This document shows positions 1 through 10,753 of a DNA stretch of 64,000 nucleotides, piece by piece. A program made the translations under genes and the position numbers. Positions within the stretch are counted from its first letter, which is position 1. The number at the start of each line of letters is the position of its first letter. The stretch spans positions 124,001 to 188,000 of the forward strand of contig BSDZ01000021.1 in the NCBI GenBank assembly GCA_030268105.1, given 5' to 3'. Origin of the DNA: Volvox africanus. Taxonomy: Eukaryota > Chlorophyta > Chlorophyceae > Chlamydomonadales > Volvocaceae. Under the pieces are notes generated by a model. That model did no database searches and was not told the DNA's origin. It saw only the letters and a list, made by a program, of their open reading frames with translations.

Positions 1-66
1 CCGTGTCATGCCAGGGTGACGTATGCCAGCAACATTGACGTGCGCCATGTTTTATAAATGTGATAG

Positions 67-739
67 GCGAGGGAACTCGTGCGGCAGGTCTACGGCGCTC
101 CGGACGACGATCTCTTCCCGGAGTGGGAGGTACTGGTGCACAGGTACGTCTACACGGGGCCACGGACGGTATTCCGCTTGCCACAACCGAACACGCACCG
201 TCACTTGTCGTCGGGTTGGACCGCGGCGGCCTAGCAGCCCAGTCGGGCTCCTCCCCCTGGCTTGATGTATGTTGACGCCGTTGATGCCCATCCATTCGTA
301 TCCACACAGCGATCTGGATTCGGACATGGACGACGAGGATTCGTCCGTCACCAGCGGCAGCGTTATGGCAGATGACGAGGATTTGGAGGATGAGGATGAG
401 GATCTGTTGGACTTGGCGGACGATCCGGATCTGGACGAAAGCGGTGAATCTCAATCCGGGTCAGATTCCGATATCAGTTCGGGGTCGGGATCGGGGGATG
501 CAGCGGATGCGATCGATTATGGTGAGGCGGCTTCTGACGGTGAAGCTGGAGAGGCGGAGGACGAAGATGAGGAATGGGGTGTCGGGGAGCCACTTAACAG
601 TGGGCTTGGCAGCAGCGATAGCAGCGGTGACGGCGATAGTCGCGACAGTGACAGCAGCGGTAGTGGGGGCGAGCGCGACAGCAGCAATAGCGGCGGGAGC
701 ACCGAGGGTGCGGGCGGCAGCAGCGAAAGGGACAGTTGA
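67..739 (+). CDS. C-terminal part of an acidic, Ser/Gly/Asp-rich protein (5' end outside or unresolved)
   Basis: Two exons are visible. Exon 67-143 reads ARELVRQVYGAPDDDLFPEW and onward, and ends at a strong AG|GTACGT donor. Exon 310-739 follows a CACAG acceptor, keeps the frame (the split codon gives Ser) and ends at TGA 737-739. The tail of about 140 residues is dominated by Asp, Glu, Ser and Gly, with runs such as DDEDLEDEDEDLLDLADD, and is probably disordered. Such tails occur in nucleolar, chromatin and chaperone proteins, but no domain identifies this one. The first exon is the only globular-looking stretch. I do not recognise the family. The true start lies upstream of 67, probably outside the window. 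Confidence 0.55.
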
Positions 740-2159
740 GCCTCCTTATTTATCATATTTCATGTGTAAACAGCTCTTCCGCTATTGCTGTAACGCTTCC
801 GTTTGCACCTTCAATGACTTCTAGGACTCGCACCATTGACGCCCACCGGCAGCTTCAGCTCTACCTGTGCATCCACACGACTAATGTGCGGATGTGTGGG
901 CTCGGCGTATTCCTAGAGCCTGGACAGGGCAGCATGGGGCATAGCCGGCGGAGTGACCTCGTCTGCTAAGTGCTGCTGTCTTTCAGTGATCTCTGTGCGC
1001 TGGGTGAAGTGCCCAAATGCACGATTGGCGTAGAGGAGCTGGTGGCAAAGCATCAAAGAGTTGCACCCTGAGGTGAGGCGGTAGGATTTCGGGTGTAAGA
1101 TGGTAGGCGGACATTTTTGTGTGATTTTCAGAGTCTGCATCCAATGGGTCTTTGGTGATTGGCGTGATAGAGTTTCTGGTCTGAGAGCTTTTGCCCACAA
1201 ACACACACAGGTTGCAATGGGGCGCACCGCTAGTTACTAATGGACACTTCAGGTACTTTGGCAGAATCCCTATGATTCGCACCCTTCGCCATCCCTCAAC
1301 GATGCATTCCACAACCCAAACAAAGGAAGTGGCTTGCAAATGCCGGACAACCGCAAGCTTCCGGATGGGAGGGCCCCGTACCCTGAACCCGTGCAATCAT
1401 GACGCAACCAGCCCCCAGTTCCCGCCAGCACTCAGGGAAGTAGTCGAACTAGCTATGGGCGAAAGTGCTTGGAAAGCGTCATCATCTCCATAACACTGAA
1501 AAGGACGAGCATGGCCCACATCATCCACCAGGCCAAGATAACCTTGCCGTCGCAAGTTTCCAACAGGCAGCACCTAACACCTGCTACTAACTCTGAACGG
1601 CCTGGGGAGCCGGATCGGATGACCCGTGAATCTTTTTCGTGTGTGCGACATGGACTTTGAAGTCACTTCATCTGAACGCACTTGCCACAGACTAAACTAA
1701 AAGCACTTGCCACTAAATAGTCTCATGCTCACCACGCACACATCTTTGCCCTGGCATGAATAGCCCACAAATCGTTCGGTTTGCAAAACCGCGCAAGATG
1801 CCGTAATCAGACACTGGTCTTTCCATTCAACCGAGCCAGAGCAGTTCGCCCCAAGGGACGGTGCAGCGGACACATGCATACACGACATTTGCACGCTGCC
1901 CTCATTCCATGTCCGTGGCAATCATATCCCAAAAAACGTGCCAGTTAAACCATATCCAGAACAATGTAGCTCCTGCTTTGATAGCACGGACAACCTGTGC
2001 TGGATCCCGGCTTGCTAGACCAAACACTTGCGTAAAAAGGAAGCCGGCAGGAAAGAACATGTCCTGGACTTTCTTTGCAGGGTAGTGACTCAGGGTTGGC
2101 GGTTCGGTCCATACCGCATACCAGCCTACTACATCAATTATACCTTAGCCCACCGTGGC
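740..2159. other. Intergenic, no gene recognised
   Basis: Only short open frames without family motifs or coding-like codon use occur here. The stretch should hold the 3' ends of the acidic-protein gene (plus) and of SRPRB (minus), which converge on it. No repeat or RNA gene was seen. Confidence 0.5.
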
Positions 2160-2876
2160 TTACATAAATTTGGCAAGAAAGCGCATAACCTCAGACACGT
2201 CGCCTTTCTCTGCGCTGATGCTAGCGGCAGTGATGGGGCTGCGCAGTGCCGCGAGAGACAGCGGCTTGTCAGGTTTGCCAAGAGCTGAAGTAGCACGCCC
2301 TGCATCGCCACCCAGCGCTAGGCGGGTCTTCCGCATCGCATCCAACTGCTTCTCGATGGTCCGCCGGCAGAAGTCGACCGAGTGTGCCTGGGTCTCTAGA
2401 TCGGCTTTGTTACAGGCCAGCAGGACTGGCAGGCGCCGCCGGGCAACTGTGGGGTGGGTAAGCACTTCGAACAGGTCCTCTGCCGCCTCCATTTTGTTCG
2501 GAGTAATGTCAGCCGAGTCGATTACTAACACCACCGCCGATGCATCCTTAAGGTAATGCTCCAGTTTTGAGCGGAGGCGCGGGTGTCCTGGTAAGTCCAT
2601 CACCCGCACGCTGCCCACCACGCGGTCCTTGTCGTTGCGAACTTGGCACCAGCCCTCATTTTCTTGCATCGAAGCGACAGTGGTGGCTCCCGATGATCCA
2701 TCCCTTAAGCAGTAAAACAGCGTCGTCTTACCGCCGTTGCATGGCCCGACTAGCAGCACAGTGTTACCACGCTTGCTTCCGGATACAAATTTCAGTATCA
2801 ATAGAAGGAAGGCAGTAGCCAAAACCACCAACAAGGCGATTTGGACCTCGGGTTGTGACAAGGACAGCTCACCCAT
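2160..2876 (-). CDS. SRPRB: Signal recognition particle receptor subunit beta (SRbeta), single exon
   Basis: A 238-residue protein starting at ATG 2876 (MGELSLSQPEVQ). The frame stays open upstream, but this Met gives the usual SRbeta layout. A short lumenal N-terminus is followed by one membrane segment (residues about 10-30, IALLVVLATAFLLLILKF) and a cytosolic Arf/Sar-like GTPase. Visible GTPase motifs are the P-loop GPCNGGKT, the G3 motif DLPGH, the G4 motif NKAD, and SAEKGD as the G5-like motif near the end. In the known family SRbeta anchors SRalpha at the ER and helps co-translational protein targeting. The gene has no intron, unlike its neighbours. It diverges from the RCHY1-like gene. 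The stop is TAA. Confidence 0.9.
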   Translation of the reverse strand: MGELSLSQPEVQIALLVVLATAFLLLILKFVSGSKRGNTVLLVGPCNGGKTTLFYCLRDGSSGATTVASMQENEGWCQVRNDKDRVVGSVRVMDLPGHPRLRSKLEHYLKDASAVVLVIDSADITPNKMEAAEDLFEVLTHPTVARRRLPVLLACNKADLETQAHSVDFCRRTIEKQLDAMRKTRLALGGDAGRATSALGKPDKPLSLAALRSPITAASISAEKGDVSEVMRFLAKFM

Positions 2877-3187
2877 GGTAGATCGGGAACTGAAAAAGCC
2901 AATCGCAGGTTTTTGGATACTATGGTAAGTATGAGCAACATTTAAGCTGTAGATGATAGTTTGAGGCAGTACTTCATTTAAGGCATTGCCCCATCGCATG
3001 GTGCACGGCACACAACGTGCACGACAGTTGTTAATCTTTTCGTTGTTTTATTTTCATTACCTACTTAGCATAACATTGCCCTGACTGTTCATGCTTCAAC
3101 TCCAATAGCCCTTGCTAGGTGTAGCTAAACTCTCGTCATATTTTCGAAGGAACTTTGTGAACAATATCGTCTTCATACATATAATTG
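2877..3187. promoter_or_regulatory. Shared intergenic region between divergent SRPRB and RCHY1-like genes
   Basis: These 311 bp separate two divergent start codons, so both promoters and both 5' UTRs must fit here unless they overlap the genes. The stretch is AT-richer than the flanking coding DNA. I see no convincing TATA box for either gene. The bidirectional role is inferred from geometry only. Confidence 0.4.
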
Positions 3188-6100
3188 ATGGAGGCTAACG
3201 AGCTTGCTGATGGACAACAACAACAACTGGAAAACGGAGCTCATGGGGCAGTGGATGATGTGCAGCAAGGCTTGCTTGAGGATGCAGCGGATGACGGGGA
3301 TGATGACATAGTCGACGAAAGTGACGCTGGGGAGGATGAGGAGGACGAAGTGGACCTCAACGACCCAGCGAACCGTGGCGTCAAGCTGTATGGTTGCGAG
3401 CACTACCGACGGCGAGCCATGATAGTCGCACCTTGCTGCGACAAGCCCTTTTGGTGCCGGCATTGTCACAACGCAGCTTGCAATGATAACGAGGTGGACC
3501 CGAAAAAACGACACGTTCTTGACCGCAAGGTGCAGGGCTTTTGACAATCAGGACTTGCCACAGCCTCCCAGCCGTCCTACGGATGGAAACTTGAGCTGGA
3601 TACTGGGCTGTACTGTTTAACTTACCATTCCATGAAACGCCAAGTGGTTGGTTGCGCTTGCCCAGAAGGTGGTCTGTGTGTGTGACAATCCCATTTTCCA
3701 CGTGCATGCGCCTCAGTCAGCCCCCAGGCGCAAACCCCATGCATTTGCGGCCGCCTGACCTGTGGTTTAATCCACGAACTTCACAAATTATACATATTTA
3801 AGCCCCCATGTGCCTTCACAAATTGCATTTGCGGCCGCCCTAGTCGTCCATGTACCAGGCGGGTTGTAACAGGCCACCTGCGCCATCCTCTGAACCCGCA
3901 GGCGGTGCGCGAGGTGGTCTGTGGGTTGTGCAATCTGCGCCAATCGAAGGGCTCATCCTGCTCTGATTGCGGCGTGGCCTTCGGGCGCTATACCTGCCTG
4001 CTCTGTTCCTTCTTCGACGATGACCTGTCTAAGGAGTGCTTCCATTGCAAGTGGGTAGGGTTTAGGGTTCCAGCGCTTGGCTGGGTTGTGCAGTTATGTC
4101 CTCTATGCGGGATGCCTTGCATCCGAATGCTGCGTGAGGTGCGAAATATGTTTGGTGAACTGCCGAAAGTGATGCGCCCCGGCCGGAGCTTCCTGCTGGC
4201 ATCAGTATAAGACAGCACTATCGGGTAAATGCAATGACGTAATGGGTTCTGGTTGTTCACGACAAGATTTACACTCAGATAGGTGGAGCTTGTCCTATCC
4301 TTGCGTATTAAGGTTACCCATGACAATAGGGGCCTTGCGAAACCATTAGGCTAGCGATGTACACCCTCATTGTGCTGGGCATTAAGGCACGGCTGGAATG
4401 GGCTCTGTCCAACACCTTCCTCCCCCTGCCCTTCGCGTTCTTGTCCCCTTTGTCGGGATATATGATGATTTCGCCGTTTCCTCGTCCCCGACGAAGAGAC
4501 TGCGGTATCTGCCGCGTGGGCGGTCGCCAGAACTTCTTCCATTGTCGGACGTGTAATTGCTGCTACGCCTTATCGCTGCGGGACCAGCACGTGTGCATTG
4601 AGGTAAGAATGGCAGCGTCTCCGTGGCGGCCACGCACGGAGGATGTAGGCAGGTATTGCGTAAGTTAGGGCTGAAGATGCAGTACAACCAGAAAGGGCAT
4701 CCTCGCACAGGGGTCCTTTGCATGTGGAGCTGGGAATGTGAAATGTGTTAGCTTGTAGATCTTGATTGAAGGCTCCCAAGGTTCTGACCCAAGACTCTGA
4801 AAGCCCAAAATCCACTTTCACAAGGTCATCGACATCCGAATGATTTGCTTTAAGCGGCGTAGTGGTTTATCCTGCTTCCTGTGCGTAGTAGAGCCAGACA
4901 GCCAAATCTGCACGTGTCAATTTGCAGGTGCTCCAATTCGTTCGCATCTTCTAGTTCCTTTTGCCGTTCTTAAACGCGGGGAATGTTGGGACGCGTCACA
5001 CTTCGTGGCCTTGAGGGCATCAAGAATGCGGCACGATCAGAGCCACACTCTGTATCGTTCTCTGCCCCCTGCCCCCTACGTGCGGCATTTGTGCACGAAG
5101 TATGCTGCATCAGGGCCGCCTTTTCAGACCTGTTGGTCAACGTAATGCTCCGTTTCGCGCTCCCTGAGGCTTGTCCCACTTCCGTCTCGTGTCCGTTTCC
5201 ATTTGTCTATCCAGAACTCCATGCACGCCAACTGCCCCGTGTGCTGCGAGTTCTTGTTCGACTCCATCAAGCCCATTAACATTATGCAGTGCGGTCACAC
5301 CATCCACCAGGTGAGGGAGGGGCCAGCAGGGGATGCAGTTGAGACAAGGCAGGATGGGACAATGTGTACCCTATTGATGTTCTTGCCATGCGTTATCATG
5401 TGGTCGGCACACCCACTATGCGCACCGGGTGGCCGGGGTGGGGCGTTTTATGCCCCGATAACAAGCCCGTCTCACTGTCTGCCCGTCCCAATTGCACGTG
5501 GACTTCGTACCACGGGCGCAGGAGTGTCTACGCTCCCTGGCAGAGCATTCGACATACACGTGCCCGGTCTGCATGAAATCCATCATGACCTCATCCGCGA
5601 TGGAGCGGGTGTGGGAGGGTCTGGATCGAGCAGTGCAGGTGCGCAGGGCGGGAGACTGGGTGCGACTGAGGGAGCGGGAGACTGGGTGAGGAGGGGGCCA
5701 ACGGCGAGGGGCTGATGGGTCGTTGGAGTGGGAGATGAAGTCTTGGCGGGCAATGGAACTGCGGAAAGTGGTCCACTCTCAAGTGGTCAGGCGCTTACCT
5801 CCCTTCCCGTCCGAGCGCCAGTGGACCCCATGGTCCCACTGGCCTCTGGCTATGTCTGGCATAAACGTCTTGTTCACAGCGTTTAAGAGCATTACCGCTT
5901 CTCTTCTTGCCCTGCCCTGCCTGGAGCATCGGCATTCCCTCAACATGCTCCCATTGCCTCCACTCACTTCCTCTCTCCCCCCTCTATACAGCAGCGCCTA
6001 CAGCGGTATCATGCCTCGTTTATTCGTCTTATCCCCCTCTCCCCCTGCTCTCCCCCTTCTCTCTCTCTGTCTCTCTCTCGTCCCTTCGCTTCTGGCCGCA

Positions 6101-6242
6101 GGCGACGCCTATGCCCACCGAGTACGCCAACCTCAAGGTGGGCATCCTGTGCAACGACTGCAGCGCCAGGTCTTCAGTGAACTTCCACGTTCTGGGCCAC
6201 AAGTGCAAGGAGTGCGGCTCATATAACACCCGCCGGACGTGA
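3188..6242 (+). CDS. RCHY1: CHY-zinc-finger/CTCHY/RING E3 ubiquitin ligase, RCHY1 (PIRH2)-like, 6 exons
   Basis: Exons 3188-3529, 3902-4050, 4497-4602, 5215-5310, 5522-5638 and 6102-6242 join in frame into about 316 residues. The order is an acidic N-terminal extension (about residues 1-62), the CHY zinc finger ([24 protein letters not shown]), the CTCHY finger ([29 protein letters not shown]), a C3H2C3 RING ([30 protein letters not shown]) and the C-terminal zinc ribbon ([28 protein letters not shown]). This is the complete RCHY1 architecture. Relatives in plants and animals are E3 ligases that ubiquitinate regulatory proteins; the substrate here is unknown. No hemerythrin domains precede the CHY finger, unlike plant BTS-type ligases. 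The stop is TGA. Confidence 0.93.
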
Positions 6243-7068
6243 CATACAGACTGACAGAATGGCCGAGAGGAAGACAGCCAAGCGGATCCCGGCTGGGTTA
6301 GGCAGGGAGCTAGCAACCACTGTATCCTATCGTGATTAGGGGGAACCAATCATCTGTGTCTCCCGGTCCCTCTATGTCCTCTTCCAAGGCATAGAGTGGC
6401 ATTGTCGCACTCTTCTTCCTCTTATAAATCAGGCTGTTTGCTCCCATCTGCGGTTAGGGGTTAGGGGGATTAGTCAGGGATGAGGGATTTGAGATAACGA
6501 TTAGGACAGTGGGACCTCCGAACGGTAGTCGTCATACGCTGCATAAAGGGAGGCCTTTGTGACCGCGGGTGCCTACTGCCTTGTGATGAATCCACGGGAA
6601 GTCCTGATTGCATGCGAGCGTGGTCGCCTTCCAAATGTATGCACAACGGTTGACTGCCTGCAGCCAACGGGATGCTTTTAACACGTCCGGGACTGCATGC
6701 TCCTGGATCTCGACGCACGGAGCCTTCTGATTGTCAGTTACCCTTTTTGGTTTGGACCAGCCAAGGAAGCGACAGATTATTTGCACTTCTCTGTTACAAT
6801 ATGCATGCCGTACTGTTGCACGCCTTGTTATTGGGCTTTTTAGGACATTCTACGTCTGGCGGGCGCCAGCTCCATAAGGCTGGCGCTCCATACCTCACCT
6901 CTGTTTGCCATCATCGTGAGGAGGTTGCCCTTGCAGTCCCTTACCGTACGTGCGCAATCATACAACTTGCTGTATACTTGTGTCGATACATTACGTTTGT
7001 TATAACAGGCTGAGGTCATCATCGCCGGGTGGCGGACGCAGCTTGGTAGATGTTTGTCGTTGCTTGTT

Positions 7069-7108
7069 AATTAGTGTTATTAGTGTAATTAGTGTAATTA
7101 GTGTTATC
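7069..7108. repeat. Short tandem repeat, TTAGTGTAA-like 9-bp unit
   Basis: About four imperfect copies of a 9-bp unit alternate between TTAGTGTTA and TTAGTGTAA. They lie in non-coding DNA downstream of the RCHY1-like gene. No function is visible. Confidence 0.6.
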
Positions 7109-7205
7109 ATTGCGCGAGCCGCGCGAAACATGATACTGGCTCGAGCCAATTACCTCCTCACAAGACGAGTGGTCATCGCAGAGAGGGACGGGAGGATATC
7201 TGATC

Positions 7206-7210
7206 TGTAA
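7206..7210 (+). promoter_or_regulatory. Candidate TGTAA polyadenylation signal
   Basis: TGTAA is the usual poly(A) signal of chlamydomonad green algae. This copy lies about 960 bp after the RCHY1-like stop codon. The assignment depends on the inferred green-algal origin and on an unusually long 3' UTR. Confidence 0.3.
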
Positions 7211-8923
7211 GCTAATAGTTGTTCGGTGAGATGGCCTCATGTGGGCCGAGACGCCGACGGATAGGAGAGACGTGGCAAATCTGAACGGAGATGGAAGATA
7301 GGTCTATGGATGGATGGCTGATTGTGAAATAGGAGATACCGACGTGATGGAGCGGGATGCGGCAGCGCGATATCTCAGCCTACCTGAGATGGGAAATCGC
7401 GATATACCTGTTGCAGCCTTTGCCGTTTCCGATATTGATGTTGATTAATTTGGGAAAAAATCGGCACAGTTCCTTATTCCGTTGTGTAGGGGTGAGGTTA
7501 TCTTTAGTCGTAACCCGTCCATGCGTTAACGGGATGATCTACTGACATGGTAACCAGCTGCCATGATGATCAACCGCTATGATGATCAACCGCCATTACG
7601 GGCCACGACGTCCCGCCGTTGTCAGGAAGTTTGAAGCACCAAGGAAAATTAAGAAGCTAATTCGCAGATCAGATCAAATTATTCAGCTGTTCAGTGTGTA
7701 CCAGGAGGGCAATGGCGCAAGCAGGCAAAGTCAGAACGGCTTAAGGTTCGCAAACAGCTTATTAAACGTCGTTTAATCCGCGACACAATGTAAATGAAAG
7801 GCCCGACCTTTGGAGTGTTTCAAAGTTTTTTCTCTTAAATTAGCAGTTTATGTCTCAACAAGATCGATGAAGCCAAAATCCGCATCGCTGTCGCACTGTT
7901 GTCCTACAACGGAGGGGTGGGAACGGGCAGAACGGGCAGAACGGCAACAGCAACCGTTAACCATTTTCCCTGCCTTGCGAGCTTGTCATTAAACAGTATC
8001 TAGTCAAGATGTATCATTATAAGCATTTAATTTTACATGCTAAAGTCACCTTCATCTGGTGTATTGCACCGGGCCGCAGTTGTGCCGTACGTGTAGTCGG
8101 CCTCAAGGCAGGTTCTCCCGTCGCCTTCGCTGGTGCAGCCTTTCCCTATGAAATCATGTAAAGGACCTCACTTAAAAATCCTTTGGATGCATTATATATT
8201 TATCGTTATTATCTGGTATATGAGTAGCGGTGCAATAGAGATGGAAGGTCCCCATCCAGACATTGCCGGCAAATCCTGCAAATCCTAACTGCAATGACTA
8301 AATGCACGGCATGTTTCCAGACTCTATTGGTGCCACTTGCGTGGCATAATATTAAGCCTTTTCTAAATTAAATTTATATATTTATCTAAATCTGATATTT
8401 GTAAACACTGCATGTCTGCATGTTTCATCGGTAAGCAGGTTGTTATTGCGCGTTGGTGATAACACGCTTTACTTCTTTCTTTATCCATATTTCGAGGCAT
8501 AAACCATAAACATTGTAAGGCATGAATTACTGAAAGTTCTGACCCTAGATACTACAGTAGTGATGTACAAACAACTGTTTCGGCACCTGGTGACGCATTG
8601 ATGGATCTTCCAGACTTGCTAAGTGTAATTCAATTAAAATGACATGTAGCTTGAATCTGATTTGCATTCAGGTTGCATTCATCACACAATAGGGAGGCGT
8701 AGCAGTTGCGCGGTAAGTCCGTTTTCTCGGATATGCAAGACAGTGGTTGTAATAGTTGCTTGCCTGTAAATTGTGAATGATGAAAGATATTGAATAGCTT
8801 GGATTTTGTGAGCCCGCGTTGCAACGTTCATCGGGGCCATGGGCTGGCCTTGAGGTAGTTCGTAATACAGCTGAGCCTCTAACCAAGAGACTTTAATTGG
8901 AAATCCTACCGCATTCCAACGCG

Positions 8924-8930
8924 TATAAAA
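8924..8930 (+). promoter_or_regulatory. TATA box of the 9187 gene
   Basis: TATAAAA stands within GCGTATAAAATTC, about 260 bp before ATG 9187. The following 250 bp are pyrimidine-rich, free of obvious introns and consistent with a 5' UTR. It is the clearest TATA box I noticed in the window. Confidence 0.45.
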
Positions 8931-9186
8931 TTCACATCTCTCCCATCGTCCGCCACGTCCCTCGCGTTATGTTGGCGTCCTTCGCCTACAGGCGGCATTT
9001 CAGGGGGCCTTATCGACGTCTCACTCAGCGACCTGTCTGATACCTTCGAACCCTGCCCTTCTTCCCAGCGTTTATCTTCTTCTGTCTTTAAGTCTCCACC
9101 TGCACAACTACACTACAATTGCGGTCCTGTCCGGATCAGCTTCACTCTCAACGCAAGAGCTCCAAGGCTCTCGACGCCGAGGCAGC

Positions 9187-10753
9187 ATGGCTTCTTACAT
9201 TTCATCGGACGCGGTTAGACAAAAGTCGGGGCGACCTGCAGCGCTGGTGACCAGCAAATTCTCTCGGCCAGTCGTCAGCGACCATCAGCCTGATGAAGTC
9301 GTCGGAGCGCTTCCTTACAACCTTCTGCCCGCCACCAGGACAAACGACGTCGACGTCACTGCCCGCAGCCACGGCTTGAAATTTTATCATCCCCGCGGCT
9401 CGGATCTGACTGACTGTCATGCTGATGATGAACGGCAATGGGGTCCGAGCGGATTCAAGGTGGATATGCTCATCAACGCGCAGCAGGCGCACCAAAAGGG
9501 CATTCGCGACTGGGCGGTGTATCATGGCAACGCGCAAGACGAGTCGCCTACGACTCAGTACACAGGCGACTTGGCCGCTGAGCCTTCAGACCTGCGCTGT
9601 ACTGACGGTCCCCGGAAGATCTCACCCGCTAACTGCGCCGCCATCGGCTTGAGGTCTCCCCTTCTTGGCGGCATGTCCAACCTGACGCAATACACCTGTG
9701 ACGACGAAGCGGAGCCATCGTCACCTTCACAAGGAAATCTGGGGGCAAGTTTTCCTGCCGGACAATTGCCGAACAAATGTGGCGTCGTACTTCGAAAACG
9801 GAATCTGGAACAGGACATCCGGGGCGTTGACGTGCATGCCTGGAGGTCGCCGCCGTACAGTTCTGGCGACAGTATTTCTGAACATGGCAGCCTGGTAGAC
9901 CCGCATGAGGTGAGGCGGTTGGGAGACTTTGCAGCGGAAGATTTTACCCAACTTGTGAGCTACTAACTACACACGTACACACACATACACTGTCAGACAT
10001 TCCTACCATGCTTGGTGTCATGCAGGGATGAAGTCCCCCATTGGTAACCTGGACCAGATGCTTCCAGCTCCACTTTGCCTGACAAGCGGACGGACAAACG
10101 AATAGGATTAGACGGGCGGAGAGATCCCCTCATGCCCATTCTCGCAAAGATTTAGTGTCATCACGTACATCAGAGATCATGAATGCTTACAATGATGGTC
10201 AAATGCTCAAATGGCGGCTGAATGGACGTGTGCATATACTCTTCCTCCAATGCACTTCTGCGAGTCGCATCACTTCCCTTCATTCCTGACACTGTGATAC
10301 ACTGTGCCCTCGGTTCTGCTGCTGCTGCTGCGGTGCCGTTACCTTGTTGCTGCCCAGGGGCCTGCAAGCGCCGCCCGAAGCACGACGACCGATAGGGATA
10401 CGGACCCCGCCAGCTTCCAATGTGTTGAGAGCAGCGCCGCACGCTTCGCCGCCTTGACCACCTCATCTCCACAAAGCTCACCAGTAGAGCCGGACGCCGA
10501 GGGTGGCGTGCAGGAGAGCTGCGCCAGCTGCCACAGTGTTGATGGCTATCCGGGTGATGATGATGATGACGCCCAATCCTTCTCGCCGGATGGCAAGCTC
10601 ACCTCACGCGAGCTCTCCTTGCTTGGAAATAGCGGAGCTCCTCACCGACTTCGCCATCTCGCGGGTTTGCGCCCAGCTGTGCGCGCCGCTTCCACCGTGG
10701 TCAGCTGCCGGGTAGTCGTGTTGACTCCCGGGGCGCCTAGCAGCTCCAATTAA
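9187..10753 (+). CDS. Hypothetical protein, probably two exons (9187-9954 and 10358-10753)
   Basis: The first exon encodes about 256 residues from MASYISSDAV. It can splice at CTT|GTGAGC (9955) to an acceptor TGCCCAG at 10357 in the same phase, giving about 387 residues. No known domain is visible. The protein is hydrophilic and has an internal imperfect repeat: TQYTGDLAAEPSD near residue 124 and TQYTCDDEAEPSS near residue 167. A upstream TATA box supports a real gene. In the last 100 bp of exon 2 the coding-like codon use moves to another frame (EIAELLTDFAISRVCAQLCA, stop near 10715). A further small intron or a frameshift is therefore possible, and the C-terminus is uncertain. It may be a lineage-specific gene. 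Confidence 0.45.

Larger units (their letters stand above)
6243..9186. other. Long intergenic region, 3' UTR of RCHY1-like gene then AT-rich spacer
   Basis: No coding segment is recognised. A TGTAA word at 7206-7210 could be the polyadenylation signal of the upstream gene. A short 9-bp tandem repeat lies near 7069-7108. A 16-bp word (ATGATGATCAACCGC plus flank) is directly repeated at about 7563-7595. From about 7750 to 8900 the DNA is clearly AT-rich. The end of the stretch carries the TATA box and 5' UTR of the next gene. Confidence 0.5.

Noticed and set aside
4052..4075. Telomere-like TAGGGTTTAGGG in an intron, plus CCCTAA-like words near 6455 and 38025
   Set aside because: Only one or two units each and not in an array, so chance is the simplest explanation.
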